Origin: Caulobacteraceae bacterium
Lineage (GTDB): Bacteria; Pseudomonadota; Alphaproteobacteria; Caulobacterales; Caulobacteraceae
Assembly: GCA_947501315.1 (NCBI GenBank)
Contig: CANMXH010000049.1
Coordinates: 1 to 13,150, forward strand
Direction of reading: 5' to 3'
DNA length: 13,150 bases
A program made the position numbers and the translations under genes. A model generated the notes under the pieces. It ran no database searches, was not told the origin of the DNA, and saw only the letters and a list, made by a program, of their open reading frames with translations. Shown one piece after another: positions 1 through 5,947 of this stretch (the stretch's first letter is position 1; every line of letters starts with the position of its first letter).

Positions 1-146
1 ATGGCACCGAAGGTGTACCAGTAGTTCAGGTTCCGCGGCGTCGGCAGCGCCAGATAGTCAGCGCCGAAGCGGACGATGGGCAGACGGGTGTCGAGCCATT
101 TCTCGATGCCGGTCTTGGGGACGTAGGTGGATTCGTGATCGCTCAT
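1..146 (-). CDS. petB: Cytochrome b of the bc1 complex, N-terminal fragment
   Basis: This is the first 48 codons of a gene that continues beyond the left edge. The protein would be the membrane-embedded, haem-carrying cytochrome b subunit of ubiquinol:cytochrome c reductase. The visible part starts MSDHESTYVPKTGIEKWLD and continues with LPIVRFGADYLALPTPRNLNYWYTFG. This is the usual cytosolic N-terminal stretch before the first transmembrane helix, and PTPRNLNYWYTFG is typical of proteobacterial cytochrome b. Its ATG lies 11 bp after the TGA of petA on the same strand, so the two are clearly co-transcribed in the standard petA-petB order. No haem-ligating histidines are visible because the gene is cut by the window. 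Identification rests on this short segment plus the petA context, which together are convincing. Confidence 0.9.
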   Translation of the reverse strand, partial: MSDHESTYVPKTGIEKWLDTRLPIVRFGADYLALPTPRNLNYWYTFGA

Positions 147-157
147 CGGTCTCGCCC

Positions 158-694
158 TCAGCCGATCTTGATGCGGGTGTCGGAGAGGTAGGCGTACTCC
201 GGCACGACAAGGTTCAGGGGTGCCGGACCCTTACGGATCCGGCCCGAGGTGTCGTAGTGCGAGCCGTGGCAGGGGCAGAACCAGCCGCCAAAATCGCCGG
301 TCCCGAAGGTCGGGATACAGCCCAGGTGGGTGCAGTTGCCCAGCACCACCAGATATTTCGAATGGCCTTCCTTGACGCGGTCGGCGTCAGCCTGCGGATC
401 CTTGAGCGCCGACAGCGGGGTGGCCACGGCCTCCTGCAGTTCGCGCGGGGTGCGATAGCGCACGAACACCGGCTTGCCCTGCCATTTGATGACGATCTGC
501 TGGCCTTCCTGGACCTTCGTCATATCGAATTCGATCGACGCCAGCGCCAGGGTATCGGCGGCCGGGTTCATCGAATTGATCAAGGGCCAGGCCAGCATGG
601 CCCCGGCCCCCACGGCGGCAGCACCCGCCGCGATGTGAATAAAATCCCTGCGGTTGGGATCCGGATTATGCGGATCGCCCTGGTCTTCAGCCAC
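158..694 (-). CDS. petA: Ubiquinol-cytochrome c reductase iron-sulfur (Rieske) subunit
   Basis: The Rieske subunit of the bc1 complex carries electrons from ubiquinol to cytochrome c1 through a [2Fe-2S] cluster on the periplasmic side. With the GTG start chosen here the protein is 178 aa. Residues 14-22 (NRRDFIHIA) form a twin-arginine motif followed by a hydrophobic helix (about 21-38), which acts as an uncleaved Tat anchor. Box I is CTHLGC (121-126) and box II is CPCHG (140-144). These supply the Fe ligands C121, H123, C140 and H143 and the disulfide pair C126/C142, all present. The GTG is preferred because AGGAGA lies 8 nt upstream, and the family normally begins just before the RR motif. 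The frame could be extended to a TTG at 748, but that adds 18 unconserved residues and has no ribosome binding site. It is the first gene of the operon with petB. Confidence 0.96.
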   Translation of the reverse strand: MAEDQGDPHNPDPNRRDFIHIAAGAAAVGAGAMLAWPLINSMNPAADTLALASIEFDMTKVQEGQQIVIKWQGKPVFVRYRTPRELQEAVATPLSALKDPQADADRVKEGHSKYLVVLGNCTHLGCIPTFGTGDFGGWFCPCHGSHYDTSGRIRKGPAPLNLVVPEYAYLSDTRIKIG

Positions 695-702
695 CGATTC
701 GT

Positions 703-708
703 TCTCCT
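703..708 (-). promoter_or_regulatory. Ribosome binding site that fixes the petA GTG start
   Basis: On the minus strand AGGAGA lies 8 nt before the GTG at 694-692. It decides the start in favour of this GTG over the upstream in-frame TTG at 748-746. Confidence 0.75.
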
Positions 709-791
709 GAGACGTCGACAACAAGGCCCGTTGGACCCGCCGTTTCAACGCTGCCGTTCTTTAGCGACTTCCCGCAAACCATGCCCGGCCC

Positions 792-818
792 TGACTTGCG
801 GCGCATCGCCGCAAGTCA
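792..818. promoter_or_regulatory. Perfect 12-bp dyad in the petA/trmL divergent spacer
   Basis: TGACTTGCGGCG (792-803) is followed by CAT and then its exact reverse complement CGCCGCAAGTCA (807-818). The dyad lies about 100 bp upstream of the petA GTG and about 70 bp upstream of the trmL ATG, in a 196-bp divergent spacer. It could be a DNA operator for a dimeric regulator or an RNA hairpin in one of the two leaders. No run of T follows on either strand, which argues against an intrinsic terminator. The binding protein is unknown. Confidence 0.5.
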
Positions 819-890
819 CGCTGCCTCCTGAGAAACAGTCGCAATTCGAGCCGCGACAAGCCTCCGGGCCGCGCGTATGAGGGCCTTAGA

Positions 891-1346
891 ATGCGTCTCG
901 CCCTTTTTCAACCGGCCATTCCCCAGAACGTCGGCGCCTGCATCCGATTGAGCGCCTGTTTCGGGGTGGAATTGCACATAATCGAACCCACCGGCTTCCG
1001 TTTCGACGACCGGACGATGAAGCGCGCGGCGCTGGATTACGGCCCCCTGGGCCATATGACGCGGCACGCAGACTGGGACGCCTTCCAGCGCGCCAGACTC
1101 GAACTGGATGGGGCTCAGGGACGGCTGGTTCTGTTCACGACGAAGGGCGCGACGCCGCTCAATGAATTCGTCTTCCGGCCCGATGATGTCCTGCTGTTCG
1201 GCAGCGAACCCTCGGGTGCCCCCGATTTCGTCCACGCCGCCGCCGACGCCCGCGTCGTGATCCCCATCCAGCCCGAGGCCCGGTCGCTGAACCTGTCGGT
1301 CAGCGCGGGGATCGCGTTGTGGGAGGGGATGCGGCGGCAAACCTGA
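891..1346 (+). CDS. trmL: tRNA (cytidine(34)-2'-O)-methyltransferase TrmL
   Basis: TrmL is a SPOUT-class enzyme that uses S-adenosylmethionine to methylate the ribose 2'-OH of the wobble nucleotide (C or cmnm5U at position 34) in certain leucine tRNAs. The 151-aa length matches the minimalist TrmL/YibK family, which is a bare knotted SPOUT domain without extra RNA-binding domains. Visible family motifs are PQNVG (11-15) near the N-terminus, FGSEPSG (103-109), and the C-terminal knot segment RSLNLSVSAGI (131-141) that forms the cofactor pocket. GAGGG at 879-883 is spaced 7 nt from the ATG. The gene is monocistronic as far as can be seen: divergent from petA and followed by a repeat-rich spacer. 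Confidence 0.93.
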   Translation: MRLALFQPAIPQNVGACIRLSACFGVELHIIEPTGFRFDDRTMKRAALDYGPLGHMTRHADWDAFQRARLELDGAQGRLVLFTTKGATPLNEFVFRPDDVLLFGSEPSGAPDFVHAAADARVVIPIQPEARSLNLSVSAGIALWEGMRRQT

Positions 1347-1557
1347 TCCTTCTCCTGTTGGGTGGAGGAGGCTCGCATGCGAGCCGACGACGGGTGGCCC
1401 GAAGGGCCGGATGAGGGTCGGCTCGCCCCGTCGGCTTAAGCCGCTGCTCCGATCGTGCCACGGCTTCGCCGACTGCCGCCGATCGACCCACACCCTTTCG
1501 CCTTGCCGATCGCTACGCTCCCGGAGGCTCAAGCCCTCTCCCGGTGGGAGAGGGTTA
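1347..1557. repeat. Composite palindromic intergenic repeat (REP-like) between trmL and the dipeptidase gene
   Basis: This spacer lies between two convergent genes and is built of nested dyads. GGCTCGCATGCGAGCC (1370-1385) is a perfect palindrome. CGAGCCGAC (1380-1388) pairs with GTCGGCTCG (1417-1425) around an inner GGCCC-GAA-GGGCC hairpin (1396-1408). GGCTTAAGCC (1433-1442) is a 10-bp palindrome, and CCCTCTCCC-GGT-GGGAGAGGG (1534-1554) is a 9-bp stem. The stretches GTGGCCCGAAGGGCCGGATG and the CCCTCTCCC hairpin resemble dispersed extragenic palindromes I recall from alphaproteobacterial genomes. That family assignment comes from memory. The spacer probably acts as a bidirectional 3' boundary. 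No coding region is supported here. Confidence 0.7.
1534..1554 (-). terminator. Stem-loop just after the dipeptidase stop codon
   Basis: A perfect 9-bp stem (CCCTCTCCC / GGGAGAGGG) with a 3-nt loop begins 3 nt after the minus-strand TAG of the dipeptidase gene. There is no clear U-tract after it. It may therefore be a Rho-assisted 3' end or an RNA-stabilising REP-type hairpin rather than a classical intrinsic terminator. Confidence 0.45.
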
Positions 1558-2826
1558 CTACTCCGGTGCCCCCGCCGCCGGCAGTTGCGCCAGGTTCGGC
1601 CGCTCCCCGCGCTTGCTCGCCGCCGTCGCCTCAACCGCCCGCATGACCCGCAGCACATTCTCGCCCGCCAGCTTGCGGATATCCGCCTCGGTCCAGCCCC
1701 TCGCCATCAGGGCGGCCAGCAGGCGGGGATAGTCGTCGACCCCCTCCAGCCCGACCGGCAGGGCATCCACGCCGTCGAAATCGCCGCCGATGCCGACATG
1801 GTCGATCCCGGCCACATCCCGGACATGCTGGATATGGGCCACCACATCGGCGACCGTCGCCACCGGGACCGGGTTCGCCGTCGTCCATGCCGCCAGACCG
1901 GCGGTTACCGCCGCGGGGTCGCCAGGGTTCAGCGACTTCAGCCGCGCATCCTCGGCCGAGCGGGCGCTGTTCCAGCGCCGCACCGTCTCGGAGACAAAGC
2001 CGGGCACGAAGGTGACCATCACCACCCCGCCGTCCTGCGGCATCAGGCGCAGCACACTATCGGGCACATTGCGCGCATGGCCGGTCACGGCCCGGGCCGA
2101 GGAGTGGGAGAAGATCACCGGCGCGTCCGAGACCCGCATGGCGTCCAGCATGGTCTCTTCCGAGACGTGGCTGAGGTCGACCATCATCCCCAGCCGGTTC
2201 ATCTCGCGCACCACCTCCTCGCCGAACGGCGACAGCCCGCCCCATTTCGGCGCATCGGTGGCGCTGTCCGCCCATGTCGTCGTGCGCGAATGGGTCAGGG
2301 TGATGTAGCGGGCCCCGGCATCGAAGAACTCGCGCAGCAGGCCGAGGGAATCGTCGATCGAATAACCACCCTCCATGCCGATCAGGCTGGCGATCCGGCC
2401 GCGGCGATGGATGCGCTCAATGTCGGCCGCGGTCGTGGCCAGTTCGAGCACGTCCGGATGGGCGGCGACCAGCCGCTTGACCGTGTCGATCTGCTCGAAG
2501 GTCGCCACCGCCGCATCCGGCGGGGTCAGGGTGGCCGGCACATAGACCGACCAGAACTGGCCCCCCATGCCGCCGGCCCGCAGGCGCGGAATATCGGTAT
2601 GCAGGTCGGTCGAGGCCTCCAGATTGGTCGTCAGGTCGACCGCATGGGGATCATTGCCGTGTTCCTGCCGCAGCGCCCAGGGCAGGTCATTGTGCCCGTC
2701 GATCAGCGGCGTCCGCTCCAGAATCCGCCGCGCCTGCGTCTCCCCCGCCGCATCTGCGCTCTGCGCGAGCACCGGACCGGCCATCAGCACGGCGGCGGCG
2801 GTGGTCAGAAGAAGGGTGCGGATCAT
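1558..2826 (-). CDS. Membrane dipeptidase, peptidase family M19 (renal-dipeptidase-like), exported
   Basis: M19 enzymes are binuclear-zinc dipeptidases that cleave L-Xaa-L/D-Xaa dipeptides. The protein is 422 aa. Residues 1-21 form a Sec signal peptide (MIRTLLL, hydrophobic core, PVLAQ with cleavage likely after A21), placing it in the periplasm or bound to the outer surface. The metal ligands are visible in order: H45 and D47 in DGHNDLPW, bridging E152 in GMEGG, H220 in DLSHVS, H241 in FSHSSARA, and D349 in GIGGDFDGV. The ATG at 2826 is chosen because GGGAGA (2832-2837) lies 5 nt upstream and the signal peptide begins there. An 18-residue extension to 2880 has neither. The gene diverges from hemF across an inverted-repeat element. 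The substrate cannot be read from sequence; peptide or D-amino-acid dipeptide scavenging is plausible. Confidence 0.92.
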   Translation of the reverse strand: MIRTLLLTTAAAVLMAGPVLAQSADAAGETQARRILERTPLIDGHNDLPWALRQEHGNDPHAVDLTTNLEASTDLHTDIPRLRAGGMGGQFWSVYVPATLTPPDAAVATFEQIDTVKRLVAAHPDVLELATTAADIERIHRRGRIASLIGMEGGYSIDDSLGLLREFFDAGARYITLTHSRTTTWADSATDAPKWGGLSPFGEEVVREMNRLGMMVDLSHVSEETMLDAMRVSDAPVIFSHSSARAVTGHARNVPDSVLRLMPQDGGVVMVTFVPGFVSETVRRWNSARSAEDARLKSLNPGDPAAVTAGLAAWTTANPVPVATVADVVAHIQHVRDVAGIDHVGIGGDFDGVDALPVGLEGVDDYPRLLAALMARGWTEADIRKLAGENVLRVMRAVEATAASKRGERPNLAQLPAAGAPE

Positions 2827-2904
2827 GACGGTCTCCCGGAAAGCAAGGGCGGACAGTGGCAGAGGGGGCGGCGAAGGCAAGCCCGGGGGCCAGGGTCGCT
2901 CCCA

Positions 2905-3101
2905 CTGCTATCGTCATTCCGGGCGAAGCGCAGCGAAGACCCGGAACCCAGCGGCGCGCGAGAGCGCGAACCTGTCGGGAGCGCTGTCTTCCTTGACGAC
3001 GCCCATACGTCCACCGCCGGTGTTTCGCCGCCGTCGCGGCGCCGCTGGGTTCCGGGTCTCCGAGCCGCTGCGCGACTCTCCGCCCGGAATGACGAAAGCA
3101 G
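2905..3101. repeat. Inverted-repeat intergenic element (MITE/REP-like), about 197 bp
   Basis: The ends are inverted repeats. TCGTCATTCCGGGC (2911-2924) matches GCCCGGAATGACGA (3082-3095) exactly, and the pairing extends outwards to CTGCT/AGCAG (2905-2909 / 3097-3101) with one mismatch. A second perfect 21-bp pair lies inside at 2937-2957 and 3039-3059, containing GACCCGGAACCCAGCGGC. The left arm can also fold by itself (TCCGGG 2918-2923 with CCCGGA 2940-2945). No open frame in it looks like a protein, and I see no convincing target-site duplication. Elements opening with GTCATTCCGGGC and containing GACCCGGAACCCA are, from memory, widespread in alphaproteobacterial intergenic DNA. It fills most of the 298-bp divergent spacer between the dipeptidase gene and hemF. 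Confidence 0.85.
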
Positions 3102-3124
3102 AAAAGCCAACTACAGGAAGCCCC

Positions 3125-4003
3125 ATGACCCCCACCGACGACCTGACCCTCGATCAAAAGAAGTCCGAAGCCCGCGCCTGGTTCGAGACCCTGCGCGACC
3201 GCATCCACGCCGGGTTCGAGGCGCTGGAAGACGCGGCGCCCGCCGAGCTGTTCCCCGGCGAACCCGGCCGCTTCGTGCGCACGCCGTGGGAACGGTCCGA
3301 AGGCGGCGGCGGCGTCATGGGGATGATGCACGGCCGGCTGTTCGAAAAGGTCGGCGTCCATGTCTCGACCGTGCACGGGACCTTCCCCGCCGACTATGCG
3401 AAGTCGGTACCCGGTGCCGCCGAGGACCCGCGCTTCTTCGCCACCGGCATCAGCCTGATCGCCCATCCGGTCAGCCCGCGCGTCCCGGCGGTGCATATGA
3501 ACACCCGCTTCATCGCCACGACGAAAAGCTGGTTCGGCGGCGGCGGCGATCTGACGCCGGTCCTCGACGTCGACCGGCGGCAGGACCACCCCGACACCCT
3601 CGCCTTCCACGACGCCATGAAGGCCGCCTGCGACGCCCACGACCCCGCTTGGCACGCCAAATTCAAGGCATGGTGCGACGAGTATTTCTTCCTGCCCCAC
3701 CGCAATGAACCGCGCGGCACCGGCGGCATCTTCTACGACCACCACGACAGCGGCGACTGGAGCCGCGACTTCGCCTTCACCCGGGATGTCGGCGTGAATT
3801 TCCTCGACGCCTATTCGGCCATCGTGCGCGGGCGGATGGGCGAGCCGTGGACGGCGGAGGAGCGCGAGGAACAGCTGATCCGGCGCGGCCGCTACGTCGA
3901 GTTCAACCTGCTCTACGACCGCGGCACCATGTTCGGCCTCAAGACCGGCGGCAACGTCGAGTCCATCCTCAGCTCGATGCCGCCCGTGGTGAAGTGGCCC
4001 TGA
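3125..4003 (+). CDS. hemF: Oxygen-dependent coproporphyrinogen III oxidase
   Basis: HemF performs the aerobic oxidative decarboxylation of two propionates of coproporphyrinogen III to vinyls, giving protoporphyrinogen IX in haem synthesis. It is a soluble homodimer. At 292 aa it is close to the bacterial HemF length. Hallmarks are WERSEGGGGVM near residue 58, HMNTRF (124-129) with the conserved histidine H124, WFGGGGDLTP (136-145), DEYFFLPHRNEPRGTGGIF, and RRGRYVEFNLLYDRGTMFGL (253-272) with LKTGGNVESILSSMPP at the C-terminus. The ATG follows AGGAAG (3115-3120) by 4 nt, and upstream sequence in this frame is repeat DNA rather than protein. Its last 35 bp overlap the convergent amidotransferase gene. 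The repeat element ends only 23 bp before the start codon, so the promoter must lie inside it or beyond it. Confidence 0.96.
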   Translation: MTPTDDLTLDQKKSEARAWFETLRDRIHAGFEALEDAAPAELFPGEPGRFVRTPWERSEGGGGVMGMMHGRLFEKVGVHVSTVHGTFPADYAKSVPGAAEDPRFFATGISLIAHPVSPRVPAVHMNTRFIATTKSWFGGGGDLTPVLDVDRRQDHPDTLAFHDAMKAACDAHDPAWHAKFKAWCDEYFFLPHRNEPRGTGGIFYDHHDSGDWSRDFAFTRDVGVNFLDAYSAIVRGRMGEPWTAEEREEQLIRRGRYVEFNLLYDRGTMFGLKTGGNVESILSSMPPVVKWP

Positions 4004-4682
4004 CAAAGCCCCGGATCCAGGCCCCCACCACACCACGATCATCCGCCGCCTTCAGACTGTCCACCGCCCGCGCCACCAGCGCCGGCTCAATCCGGTCATG
4101 CCGTCCAGCCGTCAGTTCGGTCGCGAAGGCCGGGGTGAACTCGGGATGGGGCTGAATCGAGATCGCGTCCTCGCCCCAGGCCAGTCCGGCCAACGGCGTG
4201 AAATCGCTACGAAGCAGGACGCGCGCGTCGGCGGGCTTTTCGACCACCTGATCCTGATGCGAGGCCGGAATGGCGACCGTCGCGGCGGCGGGGGTCATCC
4301 ACGGCTCGGGCGAGGCGACCCGATAGCGATGCAGCCCGACGCCCCAGCCGCGCTCCGATTTCTCGACCCGCCCGCCCAGCGCCTGGGCCATGGCCTGATG
4401 ACCGAAACAGACTCCGACCAGCTTCGTCCGGCCCTTCGCGGCCCGGATCCAGTCAAGCAGGTCGCTGATCCAGGCATCGGTCTCATAGACCCCCGCCGCC
4501 GAGCCCGTGATGATCGCCGCATCGAATGCGCCCGCGTCCGGCCATTCCCCGGCCTGCACATCAAAGGTCTCGAAGTCGAAACTGTCGCCCAGCAGGGTGC
4601 GGAACATCGCCGGATAGTCGCCATGGGCGGCGGCCAGCGCCGACGGCGGCGCACCGGTCTGCAGAATAGCGATACGGGTCAT
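3969..4682 (-). CDS. Class I glutamine amidotransferase (GMP-synthase-like GATase domain)
   Basis: This 237-aa stand-alone class I GATase would hydrolyse glutamine, or a related gamma-glutamyl compound, through a Cys-His-Glu triad. The nucleophile is C92 in GVCFGHQ, and H179/E181 lie in QPHPEF. IITGSAAGVYE (57-67) is the oxyanion-side loop. Its best fit is the family of single-domain proteins annotated as GMP synthase-like glutamine amidotransferases. True GuaA is excluded because there is no ATP-pyrophosphatase domain. Related family members hydrolyse gamma-glutamylated amines, but the substrate here cannot be inferred. GAGGAG sits 7 nt before the ATG. The gene diverges from the ABM-domain gene by 73 bp, and its 3' end overlaps hemF. 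Confidence 0.88.
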   Translation of the reverse strand: MTRIAILQTGAPPSALAAAHGDYPAMFRTLLGDSFDFETFDVQAGEWPDAGAFDAAIITGSAAGVYETDAWISDLLDWIRAAKGRTKLVGVCFGHQAMAQALGGRVEKSERGWGVGLHRYRVASPEPWMTPAAATVAIPASHQDQVVEKPADARVLLRSDFTPLAGLAWGEDAISIQPHPEFTPAFATELTAGRHDRIEPALVARAVDSLKAADDRGVVGAWIRGFVRATSPRAASS

Positions 4683-4744
4683 TCTGCACTCCTCGATATC
4701 ACCGATATGGGCGATCGCGCGAGACGACGGAAGGGCGATCCGCT

Positions 4745-4759
4745 ATGGGCCCGCCATGA
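4745..4759 (+). other. Four-codon mini-frame overlapping the ABM-protein start (ATGA)
   Basis: ATG-GGC-CCG-CCA-TGA, whose TGA overlaps the ABM-gene ATG at 4756. GGAAGGG (4729-4735) lies 9 nt before the mini-frame ATG and 20 nt before the ABM ATG. This could be a translation-coupling leader or chance. Confidence 0.3.
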
Positions 4760-5064
4760 CCGATACCTCCGCCGATCCCGTGGTCCTGATCAATGTCTAC
4801 ACCTGCAAGGCCGAACAGCTGGACACGCTGATGGACCTGCTCGTCGTGATGGTCCGGACCCAGCGCGAAGCCGAGGGCTTCATCTCGGCCACCCTGCATC
4901 GCGGCCTCAACGGCAAGGGGGCGGCAGTCCATGCGGTCTGGCGCTCGGCAGCCGACTGGAAGGCCATGGCCCGCGGGCCCGCCGTCAATGCGGCGATGGA
5001 GCCGATCATGTCCATCGCCACCTTCGCCCCACAACTCTACGAGGCCGGCGAGTTCATCGAATAG
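4756..5064 (+). CDS. Small ABM-domain protein (putative quinol monooxygenase family)
   Basis: The 102-aa protein consists of one antibiotic-biosynthesis-monooxygenase (ABM) ferredoxin-like dimeric alpha/beta fold. The pattern VVLINVYTCKAEQLDTLMDL (strand, then helix 1), a second strand around GFISATLHRG, and HAVWRSAADWKAM (strand, then helix) is the standard ABM layout with a W in the third strand. Such proteins act as cofactor-free quinol or polyketide oxygenases or as haem-degrading enzymes. Many have no known substrate and none can be named here. A four-codon reading frame (4745-4759) overlaps its start as ATGA, and the best Shine-Dalgarno-like sequence (GGAAGGG, 4729-4735) fits that mini-frame better. 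Translation may therefore be coupled. The gene ends 4 bp before the convergent end of rlmJ. Confidence 0.82.
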   Translation: MTDTSADPVVLINVYTCKAEQLDTLMDLLVVMVRTQREAEGFISATLHRGLNGKGAAVHAVWRSAADWKAMARGPAVNAAMEPIMSIATFAPQLYEAGEFIE

Positions 5065-5068
5065 CGGG

Positions 5069-5890
5069 TCAGCCCGTCATCCACACCTCGGACCGCGCCC
5101 CGTCGCCGCCCAGCGTGTTCGCCACCCAGCCACAGACCTCGTTCGCCGCCGCCTCGGCACCCGGCGGCGGATTCAGCACCACCACCGCACAGCCGTTCAT
5201 CTTCATCGGATCGGTCAACGGCCGCAGCCGCGCCTCGGCCACCAGCATCCGCTTGATGCCCGCCTGGTCCAGACGACGCAGAAAGCCGTCGAACGTCTCC
5301 ATGTCCTTCAGCGGCGTCCAGATCGCCACCGTCGCCCGGGGATCGGCCCGCGCAACGGCCGCGGCCGTATCGGCGGCGCGATGATAGTCGTCGGGCTGTT
5401 CGAACGGCGGATCGATCAGGACGAAGGCACCGGTCGCCTCCGCCGCCCAGGTCCGCGCCTGGTCATAGCCGTCCCCGCCCTGGGCCATGGCCTGTGGATA
5501 GGGCCCGAGCGCCTCGGTCAGCAGATCCAGCACCGGCGGATTCAGCTCGAACCCGACATAGCGATCCTCCCCCCCAAGCCGTCCCGCGACCAGCAGCGGC
5601 GAGCCCGGATAGAGCTGCGCCCCACCCTCCGGATTCAGCCGTGCCACCTCGCCCGCCAGCGCCTCGATCAGCGGCGGCCGGTCGGCAGCGGCCATCAGCC
5701 GGGCGATGCCGGCCTCGGCCTCCTTCGACCGCACGGCATCACCGGTCAGGTCATACAGGCCGGCCCCCGCATGGGTGTCGATCACGCTGACGGCCCCCTG
5801 CGCCTGTCGCCGCTCCAGCAGCCAGAGCAGAAGGGCGTGTTTGACGATGTCCGCGAAATTCCCGGCGTGGAAGCTGTGGCGATAGTTCAT
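5069..5890 (-). CDS. rlmJ: 23S rRNA (adenine(2030)-N6)-methyltransferase RlmJ
   Basis: RlmJ uses S-adenosylmethionine to methylate N6 of A2030 in 23S rRNA before ribosome assembly. The 273-aa length fits the family (E. coli protein about 280 aa). The N-terminus MNYRHSFHAGNFADIVKH is nearly diagnostic. DTHAGAGLYDL (38-48) is the cofactor-binding loop (motif I), YVGFELNP (111-118) carries the acidic residue of the next strand, and IDPPFE (159-164) is the DPPY-type catalytic motif IV of N6-adenine methylases. A substrate-recognition insertion occupies the region between motifs I and II, as in the family. The 57-bp gap to the OGFr-domain gene upstream on the same strand leaves open whether rlmJ has its own promoter or is read through from the kbl-tdh operon. 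Confidence 0.94.
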   Translation of the reverse strand: MNYRHSFHAGNFADIVKHALLLWLLERRQAQGAVSVIDTHAGAGLYDLTGDAVRSKEAEAGIARLMAAADRPPLIEALAGEVARLNPEGGAQLYPGSPLLVAGRLGGEDRYVGFELNPPVLDLLTEALGPYPQAMAQGGDGYDQARTWAAEATGAFVLIDPPFEQPDDYHRAADTAAAVARADPRATVAIWTPLKDMETFDGFLRRLDQAGIKRMLVAEARLRPLTDPMKMNGCAVVVLNPPPGAEAAANEVCGWVANTLGGDGARSEVWMTG

Positions 5891-5947
5891 GGCCCTGCCC
5901 TCGACCGGCCCGACGCCCGGGTCAAGTGGGGGCCGCCGCCCGACTCC

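Noticed and set aside
695..800. Search for a Caulobacter-type housekeeping promoter before petA
   Set aside because: A GCTAAAG stretch near 760 resembles a -10 element, but no TTGAC-like -35 lies at a suitable distance, so no promoter is called.
816..1658. A 280-codon minus-strand frame opposite trmL
   Set aside because: It crosses the palindromic spacer and is antisense to a clear TrmL; no motif supports it.
1411..3708. A 765-codon open frame on the plus strand
   Set aside because: It runs antisense through the dipeptidase gene, across the repeat element, and out of frame through hemF. Its composition (R, H, P, G rich) is that of a shadow frame in GC-rich DNA, with no domain visible.
2687..4042. 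A 451-codon minus-strand frame opposite hemF
   Set aside because: It is a shadow of hemF and of the repeat element, valine/glycine/alanine rich, with no signal or domain.
5891..5947. TTGACC motif in the 57-bp gap upstream of rlmJ as a -35 element
   Set aside because: No -10 partner can be seen at 16-19 nt spacing; a single hexamer is weak evidence.
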